From: Desulfobacterales bacterium
Lineage (GTDB): Bacteria; Desulfobacterota; Desulfobacteria; Desulfobacterales; Desulfobacteraceae
Length of the DNA stretch: 20,425 nt
Assembly (NCBI GenBank): GCA_022361535.1
Contig: JAKSAU010001069.1
Span: 1 to 20,425, forward strand
Direction of reading: 5' to 3'
Positions 8,513 through 17,000 of the stretch are shown one piece after another. The position numbers and the translations under genes were made by a program. Each line of letters starts with the position of its first letter. The first letter of the stretch is position 1. The notes under the pieces were generated by a model. It ran no database searches, was not told where the DNA came from, and was given only the letters and a program-made list of their open reading frames with translations.

Positions 8513-10394
8513 CCAGAAACCAAAACTTGGGTCTCCTTTTTCCTATCTTACTGCTGAAGAAGAAAAAACGCTGTTTACGTCGTTTGAATTTAAAACGATC
8601 TCTGGTAATGAGTTCGTTTATGTTCAGGAAATATCCCGGGTTAAAGAAATCATCATTGTTACAAAAGGCAGCCTGTCTTTCTATTATGATAAAGACGAAG
8701 TAAGACACCTTAAGGGTGTTTTAAAACCCGGTTTAATCTATGGTGGACTGTCGGTATTGTACAATGATCATATGGCGATTCATACCCTGGTTGCTGCGGA
8801 AGACACACAAGTTATTTCTCTTGATCCTCAGCTTTTTATGGAGCTATGCAAAAAAAATCAAAAATTCCATGATTATTTTGCCAAAGAACTTGGCCGGTGC
8901 ATGGTAAACAAAACTTTTTCCGACGTTATAGCCAGAAGGCACCGGGACAAAGCATTAAATCTACCTTTTTTCAACCAACCTGTATCAGCCATATACCGCC
9001 CCAATATAACGGCATGTTCTCAGGATGCAACCATCCGTGAAGCCGCAAAAAAAATGTCACGCAACAATGCGTCAGCCATTCTTGTAAAATCACGGGAAAA
9101 ACAGATTCAGGGCATTGTCACTGATGCTGATTTAAGAAAAAGGGTGATTGCCGAAGACCTTCCACACACTGCACCTGTCTCCCAGATTACCTCTGCACCG
9201 GTCGTATCTATTTCAGCTGATGTCCAAGTATTTGAAGCGTTTTTAAAGATGATACAAGAAGATAAACGCCACTTGGCGGTTACTGGGAAATCAGGAGACA
9301 TATCCGGAATCATTTCTGAGAAAGATTTAATCTCTGCACAGACTGATTCAACGTTTTTATTAATTAAGGCCGTTAAATCCGCCACTAGCATGAATGATAT
9401 TCAAAATATTCATGACCGGCTTGAAGAAATGCTTTTGGACCCGATATCTAACGGGGCAAACGCAGACTATATCACACGGCTTATTACCACCTTTTCAGAT
9501 GCCATCATTGATAAAGTTATTCAATTCTCCATTGATGAAACAGGACCTGTTCCCTGTAAATTTGTTTTTTTAACAATGGGTTCTGAAGGACGGGAAGAGC
9601 AAACCCTGATTTCAGATCAGGACAATGCCATTGTTTTTGAAGATATTGAAGATGAAGCCATGGCAAAAAATGCAAAAAAATATTTCGATCGTCTTGCCAC
9701 AGCAATTTGCACGCGACTTGATCAGGCTGGATACCAGTTTTGCGAAGGAAATAATATGGCCCAGAATCCTGACTGGTGCCAACCATTGAGTATTTGGAAA
9801 TCCTATTTTAAAAAATGGGTTAGAGCTGCTTCTCCGGAAGATTTACTATATTCCAGTATTTTTTTTGATTTCAGAGGCACTTGGGGGGATTTAGAGATTG
9901 CCAAACAACTTAGAACATACCTATTTAAAACCATTGAAGGATGGTCAGGGTTTCTGCGCAATCTTACAGAAAACGCTACTTACTTTAAACCGCCCATTGG
10001 CCTTTTCGGAAAATTTGTGCTTGAAACCAAAGGGAAGCATAAAGATGCCTTTGATATAAAACTTGCTATGATGCCCATTGTTGATTTTGCACGCATACAT
10101 GCACTTAAAAACGGGATTTCTCAAACCAATACCCTTGTTCGCCTGTTCAGGCTGTATACAAGGCATGCTTTGACATCAAAAGAATATACCGATATTTTCC
10201 AGGCGTATAATTTTCTTATGGAATTGCGGTTCAGGCGACAAATCACAACTATAATGGACGAACAATCAAGTCCGGATAACTATATATATCCTACAAAGCT
10301 ATCAGCACTTGACCAGCTTGTCTTAAAAGAAATATTTAAAATGGTGGAAAAATTACAGCAAAAGCTGACCATTGAGTTCACCGGGGTTGCCTAA
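8502..10394 (+). CDS. cNMP-like/CBS/DUF294 nucleotidyltransferase-like regulator
   Basis: The 630-residue cytoplasmic protein has the order usual for DUF294 proteins: a cyclic-nucleotide-binding fold (about 20-130), a CBS pair (about 165-285), the DUF294 nucleotidyltransferase-like domain (about 310-455) with GSEGREEQ (360-367) and the metal-binding pair D372 and D374 in SDQDNAI, and the helical DUF294 C-terminal domain (about 480-625). This fold resembles the GlnD uridylyltransferase. The first domain lacks the classical Gly-Glu...Arg-Ala phosphate-binding cassette (GGLSVLYNDHMAIHTLVA), so it may not bind cAMP. The CBS pair suggests sensing of AMP, ATP or another adenosine compound, which would fit a neighbourhood of AMP-producing CoA ligases. 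The start is GTG inside the end of the LemA-like gene, with a weak AGAGG before it. The target protein or substrate is unknown. Confidence 0.85.
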   Translation: MHPDQKPKLGSPFSYLTAEEEKTLFTSFEFKTISGNEFVYVQEISRVKEIIIVTKGSLSFYYDKDEVRHLKGVLKPGLIYGGLSVLYNDHMAIHTLVAAEDTQVISLDPQLFMELCKKNQKFHDYFAKELGRCMVNKTFSDVIARRHRDKALNLPFFNQPVSAIYRPNITACSQDATIREAAKKMSRNNASAILVKSREKQIQGIVTDADLRKRVIAEDLPHTAPVSQITSAPVVSISADVQVFEAFLKMIQEDKRHLAVTGKSGDISGIISEKDLISAQTDSTFLLIKAVKSATSMNDIQNIHDRLEEMLLDPISNGANADYITRLITTFSDAIIDKVIQFSIDETGPVPCKFVFLTMGSEGREEQTLISDQDNAIVFEDIEDEAMAKNAKKYFDRLATAICTRLDQAGYQFCEGNNMAQNPDWCQPLSIWKSYFKKWVRAASPEDLLYSSIFFDFRGTWGDLEIAKQLRTYLFKTIEGWSGFLRNLTENATYFKPPIGLFGKFVLETKGKHKDAFDIKLAMMPIVDFARIHALKNGISQTNTLVRLFRLYTRHALTSKEYTDIFQAYNFLMELRFRRQITTIMDEQSSPDNYIYPTKLSALDQLVLKEIFKMVEKLQQKLTIEFTGVA

Positions 10395-10398
10395 TAAT

Positions 10399-11250
10399 AT
10401 GTTCTCCCACCCTCTTGGTGCTCATTTTTCAATAGCAGGCGGCCTTGAAAATGCCCTATACACAGCTGAAAGTCTAAGATGTAACGCTGTTCAAATTTTT
10501 ACAAAAAATGCACGATCCTGGAAAGAAACACTATTAGCCGATGAACAAGTCCAAAAATTCAAAGATGTCCGTGCCAAAACAGGCATTTCGTTTGTCTTTT
10601 CCCATTGTACCTACCTGATTAATATCGCCAGCAATGACAAAGAAAAGCTTTTGAAATCAAGAAATTCACTTAGCGCTGAGATGCAAAGATCAGCCATTTT
10701 GGAACTTGATGGGGTTGTACTTCATCCGGGAGCACACTTAGGAAGTGGTATCAAAAAGGGACTTCAAACCGCTTTAGAGAGCATTGAATTCGTCTTTAGC
10801 CAGCAAAGTTTAAGCTTTCCAAAGCTGCTTATTGAAACAACCGCTGGCAGTGGCACTTGCCTTGGCAGTCGTTTTGAAGAAATCGCAACCCTTGTATCCG
10901 CTTTTCCCCGGCACTTAGGCGTATGCCTTGATACCAGTCATATATTTGCAGCCGGGTATGACATAAGGAATGCCGACTCACTGCAAAACACGATCGAACA
11001 ATTCGACAATATTATCGGCCTTAAGTACCTGAAAGTGATCCATGCAAATGATTCAAAACCCGACCTTGGAAGCAAGAAGGACAGGCATGAACATATCGGA
11101 TCAGGTAAAATTGGAAAAGCAGGATTCAAAGCAATTATGACACACCCTGCCCTTAGGAAGATACCTAAAATTCTTGAAACACCCAAAGGGGACGATCCAT
11201 TGGTAATGGATCAAAAAAATCTTGATTTTCTTAGGCAATTAGATAATTGA
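10399..11250 (+). CDS. nfo: Endonuclease IV (AP endonuclease)
   Basis: The 283-residue enzyme cuts DNA at abasic sites in base excision repair and binds three zinc ions. The start chosen is ATG 10399, five bases after the upstream stop, giving MFSHPLGAHFSIAGG, which aligns with the start of family members. A longer TTG frame from 10372 would overlap the DUF294 gene and add nine residues with no family match. All nine zinc-site positions of the E. coli enzyme have a counterpart: His in FSHCTYLIN, His in VLHPGAHLGSG, Glu in IETTAGSG, Asp and His in CLDTSHIFAAG, His in IHANDSK, Asp and His in DRHEHIGSG, and Glu in ILETPKG. Length is normal (E. coli 285). It is probably co-transcribed with the DUF294 gene. 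Confidence 0.93.
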   Translation: MFSHPLGAHFSIAGGLENALYTAESLRCNAVQIFTKNARSWKETLLADEQVQKFKDVRAKTGISFVFSHCTYLINIASNDKEKLLKSRNSLSAEMQRSAILELDGVVLHPGAHLGSGIKKGLQTALESIEFVFSQQSLSFPKLLIETTAGSGTCLGSRFEEIATLVSAFPRHLGVCLDTSHIFAAGYDIRNADSLQNTIEQFDNIIGLKYLKVIHANDSKPDLGSKKDRHEHIGSGKIGKAGFKAIMTHPALRKIPKILETPKGDDPLVMDQKNLDFLRQLDN

Positions 11251-11275
11251 CAATATCAGACAAATCGAATACCAT
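11247..11275 (+). promoter_or_regulatory. Candidate sigma-70 promoter for the response regulator/ATPase gene
   Basis: A perfect -35 box TTGACA (11247-11252) overlaps the nfo stop codon. It is followed by a 17-base spacer and a -10 of TACCAT (11270-11275), four of six bases matching consensus. Transcription would start near 11282 and leave a leader of about 40 bases before ATG 11323, with GGAG at 11314-11317. The gene may therefore be expressed apart from the metabolic block upstream. Confidence 0.45.
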
Positions 11276-11322
11276 GAAAAAACCTACGTCGTAAAACCCA
11301 ATTTCGCCTTTTCGGAGATGAT

Positions 11323-12828
11323 ATGGAAAATCAGGAAAATCGCTCAATAGGTGATGATACCCTATTATTTGCAGAAGAAAACGGCAAGGCATTCACTCGC
11401 GTTGACACCGAAAAGAAGTTCAAGTTATTGATTGTGGATGATGAAAATGAAATCCATGTCATGACCAAACTCGTCCTGGACGATTATCAATACCTGGGAA
11501 AATCCCTTGAGTTTCTATCTGCATTTTCCGGAAAAGAAGCCAAAGAAATACTTAAAACTAACGATGATATTGCCTGCTGTCTTCTTGATGTTGTTATGGA
11601 AACCAAAGACGCTGGCCTTGAAGTCGCAAGGTTTATACGAGAAGAAGTTAACAACTCTAAAATCCGTATTGTTTTGCGTACCGGCCAACCTGGAAAGGCA
11701 CCGGAAAAAGATATCATTCTTAATTACGATATAAACGATTACAAAGAAAAAACCGAGTTAACTACGCAAAAATTGTTTACAACAATTACGACAGCCTTGA
11801 GGTCATACAATCATTTGGTTGAGCTTGAAGAGAAAAACCAGGAGATTCAATCTAAAAACATCCGCCTTAATGAAGAAATCGCTCGAAGAATAGTCGCCGA
11901 ATCAAACTTAACAAAATACAATAGAAGTCTTGAGCGAATGATTGAAAGCAAGACACAAAGACTCAAGGAAGCATTAAGCTCCCTTGAAGCTGCAGAAAAG
12001 CAATTGTTCATCACTCAAAAAGCAGCTATTATTTCCGATGTTTCATCAATATCTTTGAATACATTTGATTCGTCTAATAGTATCCTGGACGAAAATGTTC
12101 GTAAAATGAACCTCTATCGGCAGCAACTGACTTTTTTACTGGAAAAGTACAATACTCTTGAAACTATCATAAGCGTCTACCAGGGAAGCAAACAGGAACT
12201 TGGCAAAGATGTTTTACAAAGTATAGAGGATATAAAAACATTTAAAACCGAAATTGACCTTGATCGTATTCTAAAAAAATATCCTAAAATTATAGAAGAT
12301 TCCTTAAAAGGGATAAAACAGATTTCACTTGCCGTCAGCGATGTAAAGCTATTCATGGCCATCAATGATGAAGGGTTTGAGTCCACCGATATTAACCACT
12401 TGTTAAAACAACTGATCGAAAACGGATCTGTCCAACAAAAAAATATTGATATTCAGTTTGATCTCCAGGATATACCGGCAATCAGATTGCCTCGCAACAA
12501 CGTAAGAAAGGCCTTTCAAGCTATCATTGAGAATGCGGTAAAAGCGGTTAATACGAAAGGTATTATCTCAATAACAAGCCGGTATGAAGACCCCAATATT
12601 GTCCTGACTATAAGTGATATAGGTATTGGTATACCCAAGGATCTGCTTCCCCGGATATTTACCCCATATTGCACAGGGTGGGGAACCGAAGAAAAAGGAC
12701 TTGGCCTCTCCTATGCCAAAAGCGTATTCCTAAGCTGCGGAGGTGATATAAGTGTGTCGAGCACGCAAAATGAAGGCACTACGGTTACCTTATGTATTCC
12801 CTGTCAAAACTCGGAAAATCTTACTTAA
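11323..12828 (+). CDS. Response regulator receiver (DUF3369-linked type) joined to a HATPase domain with degenerate H-box
   Basis: The 501-residue protein begins with a receiver domain (about 33-165). The acidic pair D39 and D40, the phosphoacceptor D89 in LLDVVME, T120 in LRTGQPG and K141/K143 in NDYKEKTEL are present. The LRTGQPGKAPE and INDYKEKTELT signatures are those of receivers followed by DUF3369. A coiled coil (about 165-230) follows, then a helical segment (235-345) where a histidine kinase would carry His-Glu/Asp. Here the matching stretch reads SISLNTFD (242-249), with no histidine. The C-terminal ATPase domain is complete: N404 in the N-box (IIENAVKAV), D432 in DIGIGIP, and G459 in KGLGLS. 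The protein is soluble, and its output would have to be through the ATPase or partner binding. A good promoter precedes it. The last gene of the plus block ends seven bases from a convergent gene. Confidence 0.82.
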   Translation: MENQENRSIGDDTLLFAEENGKAFTRVDTEKKFKLLIVDDENEIHVMTKLVLDDYQYLGKSLEFLSAFSGKEAKEILKTNDDIACCLLDVVMETKDAGLEVARFIREEVNNSKIRIVLRTGQPGKAPEKDIILNYDINDYKEKTELTTQKLFTTITTALRSYNHLVELEEKNQEIQSKNIRLNEEIARRIVAESNLTKYNRSLERMIESKTQRLKEALSSLEAAEKQLFITQKAAIISDVSSISLNTFDSSNSILDENVRKMNLYRQQLTFLLEKYNTLETIISVYQGSKQELGKDVLQSIEDIKTFKTEIDLDRILKKYPKIIEDSLKGIKQISLAVSDVKLFMAINDEGFESTDINHLLKQLIENGSVQQKNIDIQFDLQDIPAIRLPRNNVRKAFQAIIENAVKAVNTKGIISITSRYEDPNIVLTISDIGIGIPKDLLPRIFTPYCTGWGTEEKGLGLSYAKSVFLSCGGDISVSSTQNEGTTVTLCIPCQNSENLT

Positions 12829-12835
12829 ATACAAG

Positions 12836-13207
12836 TTATAATCGGAAACTTTTCTTGCAGTGGTCGCATTGGCTGGTTGCCGGGACTTGTCTACAGCTTA
12901 GGCACTTATCAATGAGATACCGTTCTTTTCCCTGTGACCGACCGCATTCTTGACACACCCAGTCTTTCCTGGTTGACACCAATTTATAGCAATGCGGACA
13001 TTTTATAGGTACTTTCCTGAAGATGAGAAAGAAACACCCGGCCATAAGAAAAAAGGGCCCCATTAGTTTGAATTGGACACTTGAAGCAAATTGATCAAAC
13101 TCTGCCGCACCAGTCAGAATGACATAAATTAGAAAAGCAATGGAAGTAATGGCCAAGAATTTAAATCGAAAGTGAAAAAATACCGCTTTTTCAGGAAGTT
13201 TATCCAT
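12836..13207 (-). CDS. Two-helix membrane protein with four CxxC pairs (zinc ribbon type)
   Basis: This 123-residue protein has two hydrophobic helices (about 16-32 and 46-63), then a cytoplasmic tail with C70, C73, C85, C88 and C102, C105, C114, C117. The first group (KCPHC ... CQEC) is a typical zinc ribbon; the second (KCLSC ... CDHC) is a smaller one. The start is ATG 13207 with AGAGG five bases upstream. The family is not recognised. The tail could bind zinc, a protein partner or a nucleic acid, and iron-sulphur binding cannot be excluded but the CxxC-x11-CxxC spacing favours zinc. It converges on the response regulator gene with no terminator visible between them. Confidence 0.7.
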   Translation of the reverse strand: MDKLPEKAVFFHFRFKFLAITSIAFLIYVILTGAAEFDQFASSVQFKLMGPFFLMAGCFFLIFRKVPIKCPHCYKLVSTRKDWVCQECGRSQGKERYLIDKCLSCRQVPATSQCDHCKKSFRL

Positions 13208-13257
13208 AATAACCTCTGCGCGTTGTAAGGTTAGGGCATAGGTTTATATTGGCCTGA

Positions 13258-13286
13258 ATTATATGGCTGTGTCAATCCTCTTTTCA
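13258..13286 (-). promoter_or_regulatory. Candidate promoter for the small CxxC membrane protein
   Basis: On the minus strand a perfect TATAAT (13258-13263) has TGAAAA (13281-13286) 17 bases upstream, only three of six bases like TTGACA. A perfect TTGACA (13270-13275) also overlaps this region but has no good -10 at 17 bases. A start near 13250 would give a leader of about 43 bases before ATG 13207. This is a consensus match only. Confidence 0.33.
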
Positions 13287-13308
13287 GATATTCGTTAAAG
13301 CTAAAATT

Positions 13309-13956
13309 TCAAAGATGCAGATTCGGCGTCATATATTCTTCAAGTTTCTCGCGCATGGTTTCAAAATCACCTGTAAAGTCTTTGGTATCAAGTTCTATTG
13401 GGGAACCAAACAAAATAGTGACTTTAGAGAAAGGCTTAGGCAGCATAAACCTGTCCCAGGAGTTAAAAAACCAGGCTTTATCAGCAAACGTGTAAAACGG
13501 AACTATGGTGGCATTGGTTTCAAGAGCCATTTTTATGATACCTGGTTTGACCTTTCCAATAGGCCCTGTTGGCCCGTCAAGAATATGGGCGCCAAACCCA
13601 TGGGTTTTGATATGTTGAATCATGGCGTCCATTGCATCTTTGCCACCTCTTGATGACGACCCCCTGGGCGTATGCCATCCTGTCCGGTTGGCGACACCGG
13701 AAATCAGATCCCCGTCCTTGCTTTGACTGATCATCAGTCCGGGATTGAATTTAGAGTAATTTTTGAAATGCCGGATTGCAGAAAAAAACTGTTGGTGCCA
13801 GGTACAGATAATAATCGGTTTTCTGCCAAGATGTATCATCCATTGGTTTTCGTTCTCGACCTTTAGCCTGAAAGTCAGGCTGTACAACCGAATGATAAAG
13901 TATGCAAAGAAAATGAAAGGCCTGGTATAAATGACAAATTTAAGTTTTTTAAACAT
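13309..13956 (-). CDS. DUF374 lysophospholipid acyltransferase-like protein
   Basis: The 215-residue protein has an N-terminal hydrophobic segment (about 9-28) that anchors it in the inner membrane. Conserved DUF374 motifs are TWHQQF with H54, SQSKDGDLIS (77-86), PRGSSSRGG (97-105) and DGPTGP (127-132), followed by GIIKMALETNATIVPF. The H-containing motif and the DGPTGP loop correspond to the acyltransferase core of this family, which is related to lauroyl/lysophospholipid acyltransferases and is linked to lipid A or lysolipid acylation in some bacteria. The acyl donor and acceptor here are unknown. It lies 81 bases after the DUF748 gene on the same strand, which suggests a shared envelope-lipid role. 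Confidence 0.85.
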   Translation of the reverse strand: MFKKLKFVIYTRPFIFFAYFIIRLYSLTFRLKVENENQWMIHLGRKPIIICTWHQQFFSAIRHFKNYSKFNPGLMISQSKDGDLISGVANRTGWHTPRGSSSRGGKDAMDAMIQHIKTHGFGAHILDGPTGPIGKVKPGIIKMALETNATIVPFYTFADKAWFFNSWDRFMLPKPFSKVTILFGSPIELDTKDFTGDFETMREKLEEYMTPNLHL

Positions 13957-14037
13957 CCTTTTGTTCCCTTCGGTTATAAAAGAAAGGAACTGTAGCAGAT
14001 ATCATGGTCAAATTAAAACGTTATTTCCAAATATACT

Positions 14038-17000
14038 TTATTTTAGCGTAAATAATGCCTTAATCTCTGAATTATTGATCTCTTCATCATTTACAGGGCC
14101 TGCATCAATCATAAATATCCGTTGAGGATCAATCCGGTCTGAAAGAATCATATAATTTAATATTTGATTCCCTCTGTTTAATGCAAGTGCCTCAAGTGCA
14201 GTTTTATCGACATTTATATTGGTGATCAAAAGCTTTTCTTTTTCTTCAACACTTAACTTTTTTTCTTTTCCTGATTCATCTCTAGGTTTAATAAATTCTG
14301 CTTTTTCATAGGCTTCTTCAATTAGAGAATTTCTTAGCTCAGAATCCATGGCATTGATTCCTTCTATTTGATTCTCATTTGTATCAGGGACAAATGACAG
14401 TAAAAGAGATTCATACTTTTGAAAACGCAGATTCTCTTGGTCAAGTTGCTCATTGTAGTGTGCTCTAATCTCTAATTTTAAAGATACTTTATCATTGAGT
14501 ATTGATACCAGTTGATCAAGCTTTTCCTTGTTTTCCGGGCTAAGTGTCTCACTTCCAGGCTCAAAAGCAACATGTCCTAAATCTTTGTCACTTCCAAGGC
14601 CAACAAGATTGCCTAAAAATTTGAAAGGAGCGGTTACCACCCCTAAAATAAGGTTTGTGAAAGTAGTTATGACAACATCCCCGTAACTGAACTCAGGATC
14701 GTTAAGATCTCCTTTTATCGGCACGTCAAGATCGATCTGACCTTCTGAATTCTTTAGTAGGGATATGGCAAGCTCAATAGGCAAAGAAAGCGCATCCTCA
14801 CTTTCGACCTTCTCACCTAAAGTTAACTGGTCAAAAAATAAATGGTTGTTTGAATTCAGGTTATTGCCATCAATATTGTATTTTAAATCTAAAACCAGTT
14901 TCCCTTTTTCTATCTCATACCCAAGATATTTGGCTGAATAGGCATTGAACCCAGGCAATTCAATGTTTTTGAAAGAAATTGCCAAGTCAAGAAACCTTTT
15001 ATCTTTAAATACGTCCACCTGTCCTGAAATATCTAACGGGGAGTGAAGTCCATGAGTCCCTTTCAGTCTGAGTTCTGCAGGCGTATCTCCACTTGAAGAT
15101 AATCCTGAGACGTTTCCTGCTATCTCTGTCATATTGGCTGTAAAATTGGGTTGTGTAAAATAATCGCTGAAATTAATATGACCACCTTGCAGCGTTATAT
15201 TGTCGATACGGATATCCGGGATCTGCTTAGCCTCAGCCTTTGCTTTAGATTCCAACATCTCAGGTGATTTTTTCATATCACCAGTCTCAGGCTGTTCTAC
15301 TAAGAGAGTTTGGATATAGAACTTTCCATCCTTCGACAATATGCCGCGATGATAAAAGTCTGTCAGAGCGACATCTTGTATATGAACTTGTAAAGGATTA
15401 ACAGATATATCCATGCCTGCAAGATAAAAAGACTTGCATTCAAATAGCTTGCTGTTGTCCAGTTTATTTTTAGAAGTAAATTCACTCAATGCAGCTTTAC
15501 CTCTATAGCTTACTTTAGGAACACTGCCTTTTTTATCAGCTTCTACACGAATCTGACCGTGTGTCTCTATGTAGCCATTTGATATCAGAACATTTAAATA
15601 GTCAGTCAAATATGGTTGAAAAGATTTTACGTCAATACGATTAATGTCCAGGTTTAATTTAGCAGAGGGCTTTGAGGCGGTGATCTCTCCATTTAACTTG
15701 ATACTGCCTTCTTGTTGCCAAATCATATCCGCTGTAAGTGTGCCATTGTCCTCTGTGTTGGTTGTTATGTTTTCAGCTTTTACGCTTATATCAGATAAAG
15801 ACAGGTTAACAGGCTCTTTGGGCATGTAATCAGAAAACTCAATTGAATAATTGTCAATTGATGCACTGGCAATCGAAACATTCCATGGTTTTTCAGCGAC
15901 CTTAGTATCTGTTTGCACGGATTTTAAGGCAGTGTTTTCTTCAGGTATGATTTTAAGCGCATTTTCCAATTCTTTTACAAGGTTTAGGGTGCCTGTGTCA
16001 TTCCTGGCGATGGTTGCTTTTCCATTATGTGTTTGTGCAAGCCCAATCGTGATATGCTGTTCGGCCAAATCAAGACTGATCTGAGATAGAGCAATCTGTT
16101 CTAGTTGTACTAAAGGATTTATTTCATTCTCTTGTTTCAGATTTACATTTTCTAGCGTAAGTTGGCCGTTTTTAATTAGAAAATTGAATATTTCATTATC
16201 GAGCCCAGCTTTAAAATCAAGATTCGTTTCAATTTTGTCTAATGTTAAATTCGACCCTACAAAGTCGGAATAATATGGGCGGTATGTCTCAGGTACCACG
16301 TCATTTATTGATAGAGATCCGTTTATTTGGACACCAGACCCAGCTGAGAAACTGCCCTTAACATTTAAACGTTCCTGATCGCCTGTTAAAACATCAACTC
16401 CGTAATTACCTTGAAGTCCCTGCCCTAATTCAACATTTGTCAGGCTAAAGTCAAGATCCAAGATCTCTTTTTCAAATTCAGTTGCTGCGACTTTATCTTT
16501 GAGATTAATTTTCAAGTTTTCAACAGAGGCCTGCTCAACGTTAACATTGTAGGGTAATGATATATTAAATTCGTTAACTGACTGCCCTACCCGTTGATTT
16601 TCGTTGCTTTTTTGAGGTTCAGGGGAATCTTGAACTTGAGTTTGTTCAACATCTTTTGGAGGCGAAAAAAGATCAATATTAATATTGCCATTTGCATCAC
16701 GCTCTAAGTTCAGTTCTCCGTTATCCAATTTGAGTTGGCGGATAGTAATATTCTTAGAGAAAATATTATTTGAGGACGCGTCAATGTTTAAATGAGGAAG
16801 ATCAAACAAAGGGTTACCCGAAGACGTAACTAATCTCATGTCTTTTAACTCAACCTGTCCATCAATTGCTAAAGATTGGTTTTGTTTTGATTTATCTGTT
16901 TCAGGTTTAGACTGGTATTGGCCATTTACGTTAAATCGAACATGGCCGGGAGATTTTAATTCTAGTGTATCAGGTAATTGGAGATAAGGAGAAATAGATC

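Noticed and set aside
10372..10398. TTG start for endonuclease IV
   Set aside because: It would add nine residues overlapping the DUF294 gene; the ATG at 10399 gives a normal family N-terminus.
12829..12835. Terminator between the convergent genes
   Set aside because: Only seven bases separate the stop codons and no hairpin is visible.
13960..13999. Inverted repeat GTTCCCTT / AAAGGAAC between the DUF374 and DUF748 genes
   Set aside because: It has a mismatch, only five contiguous pairs and a 12-base loop, and no T-run on the minus strand, so it is not a convincing terminator.
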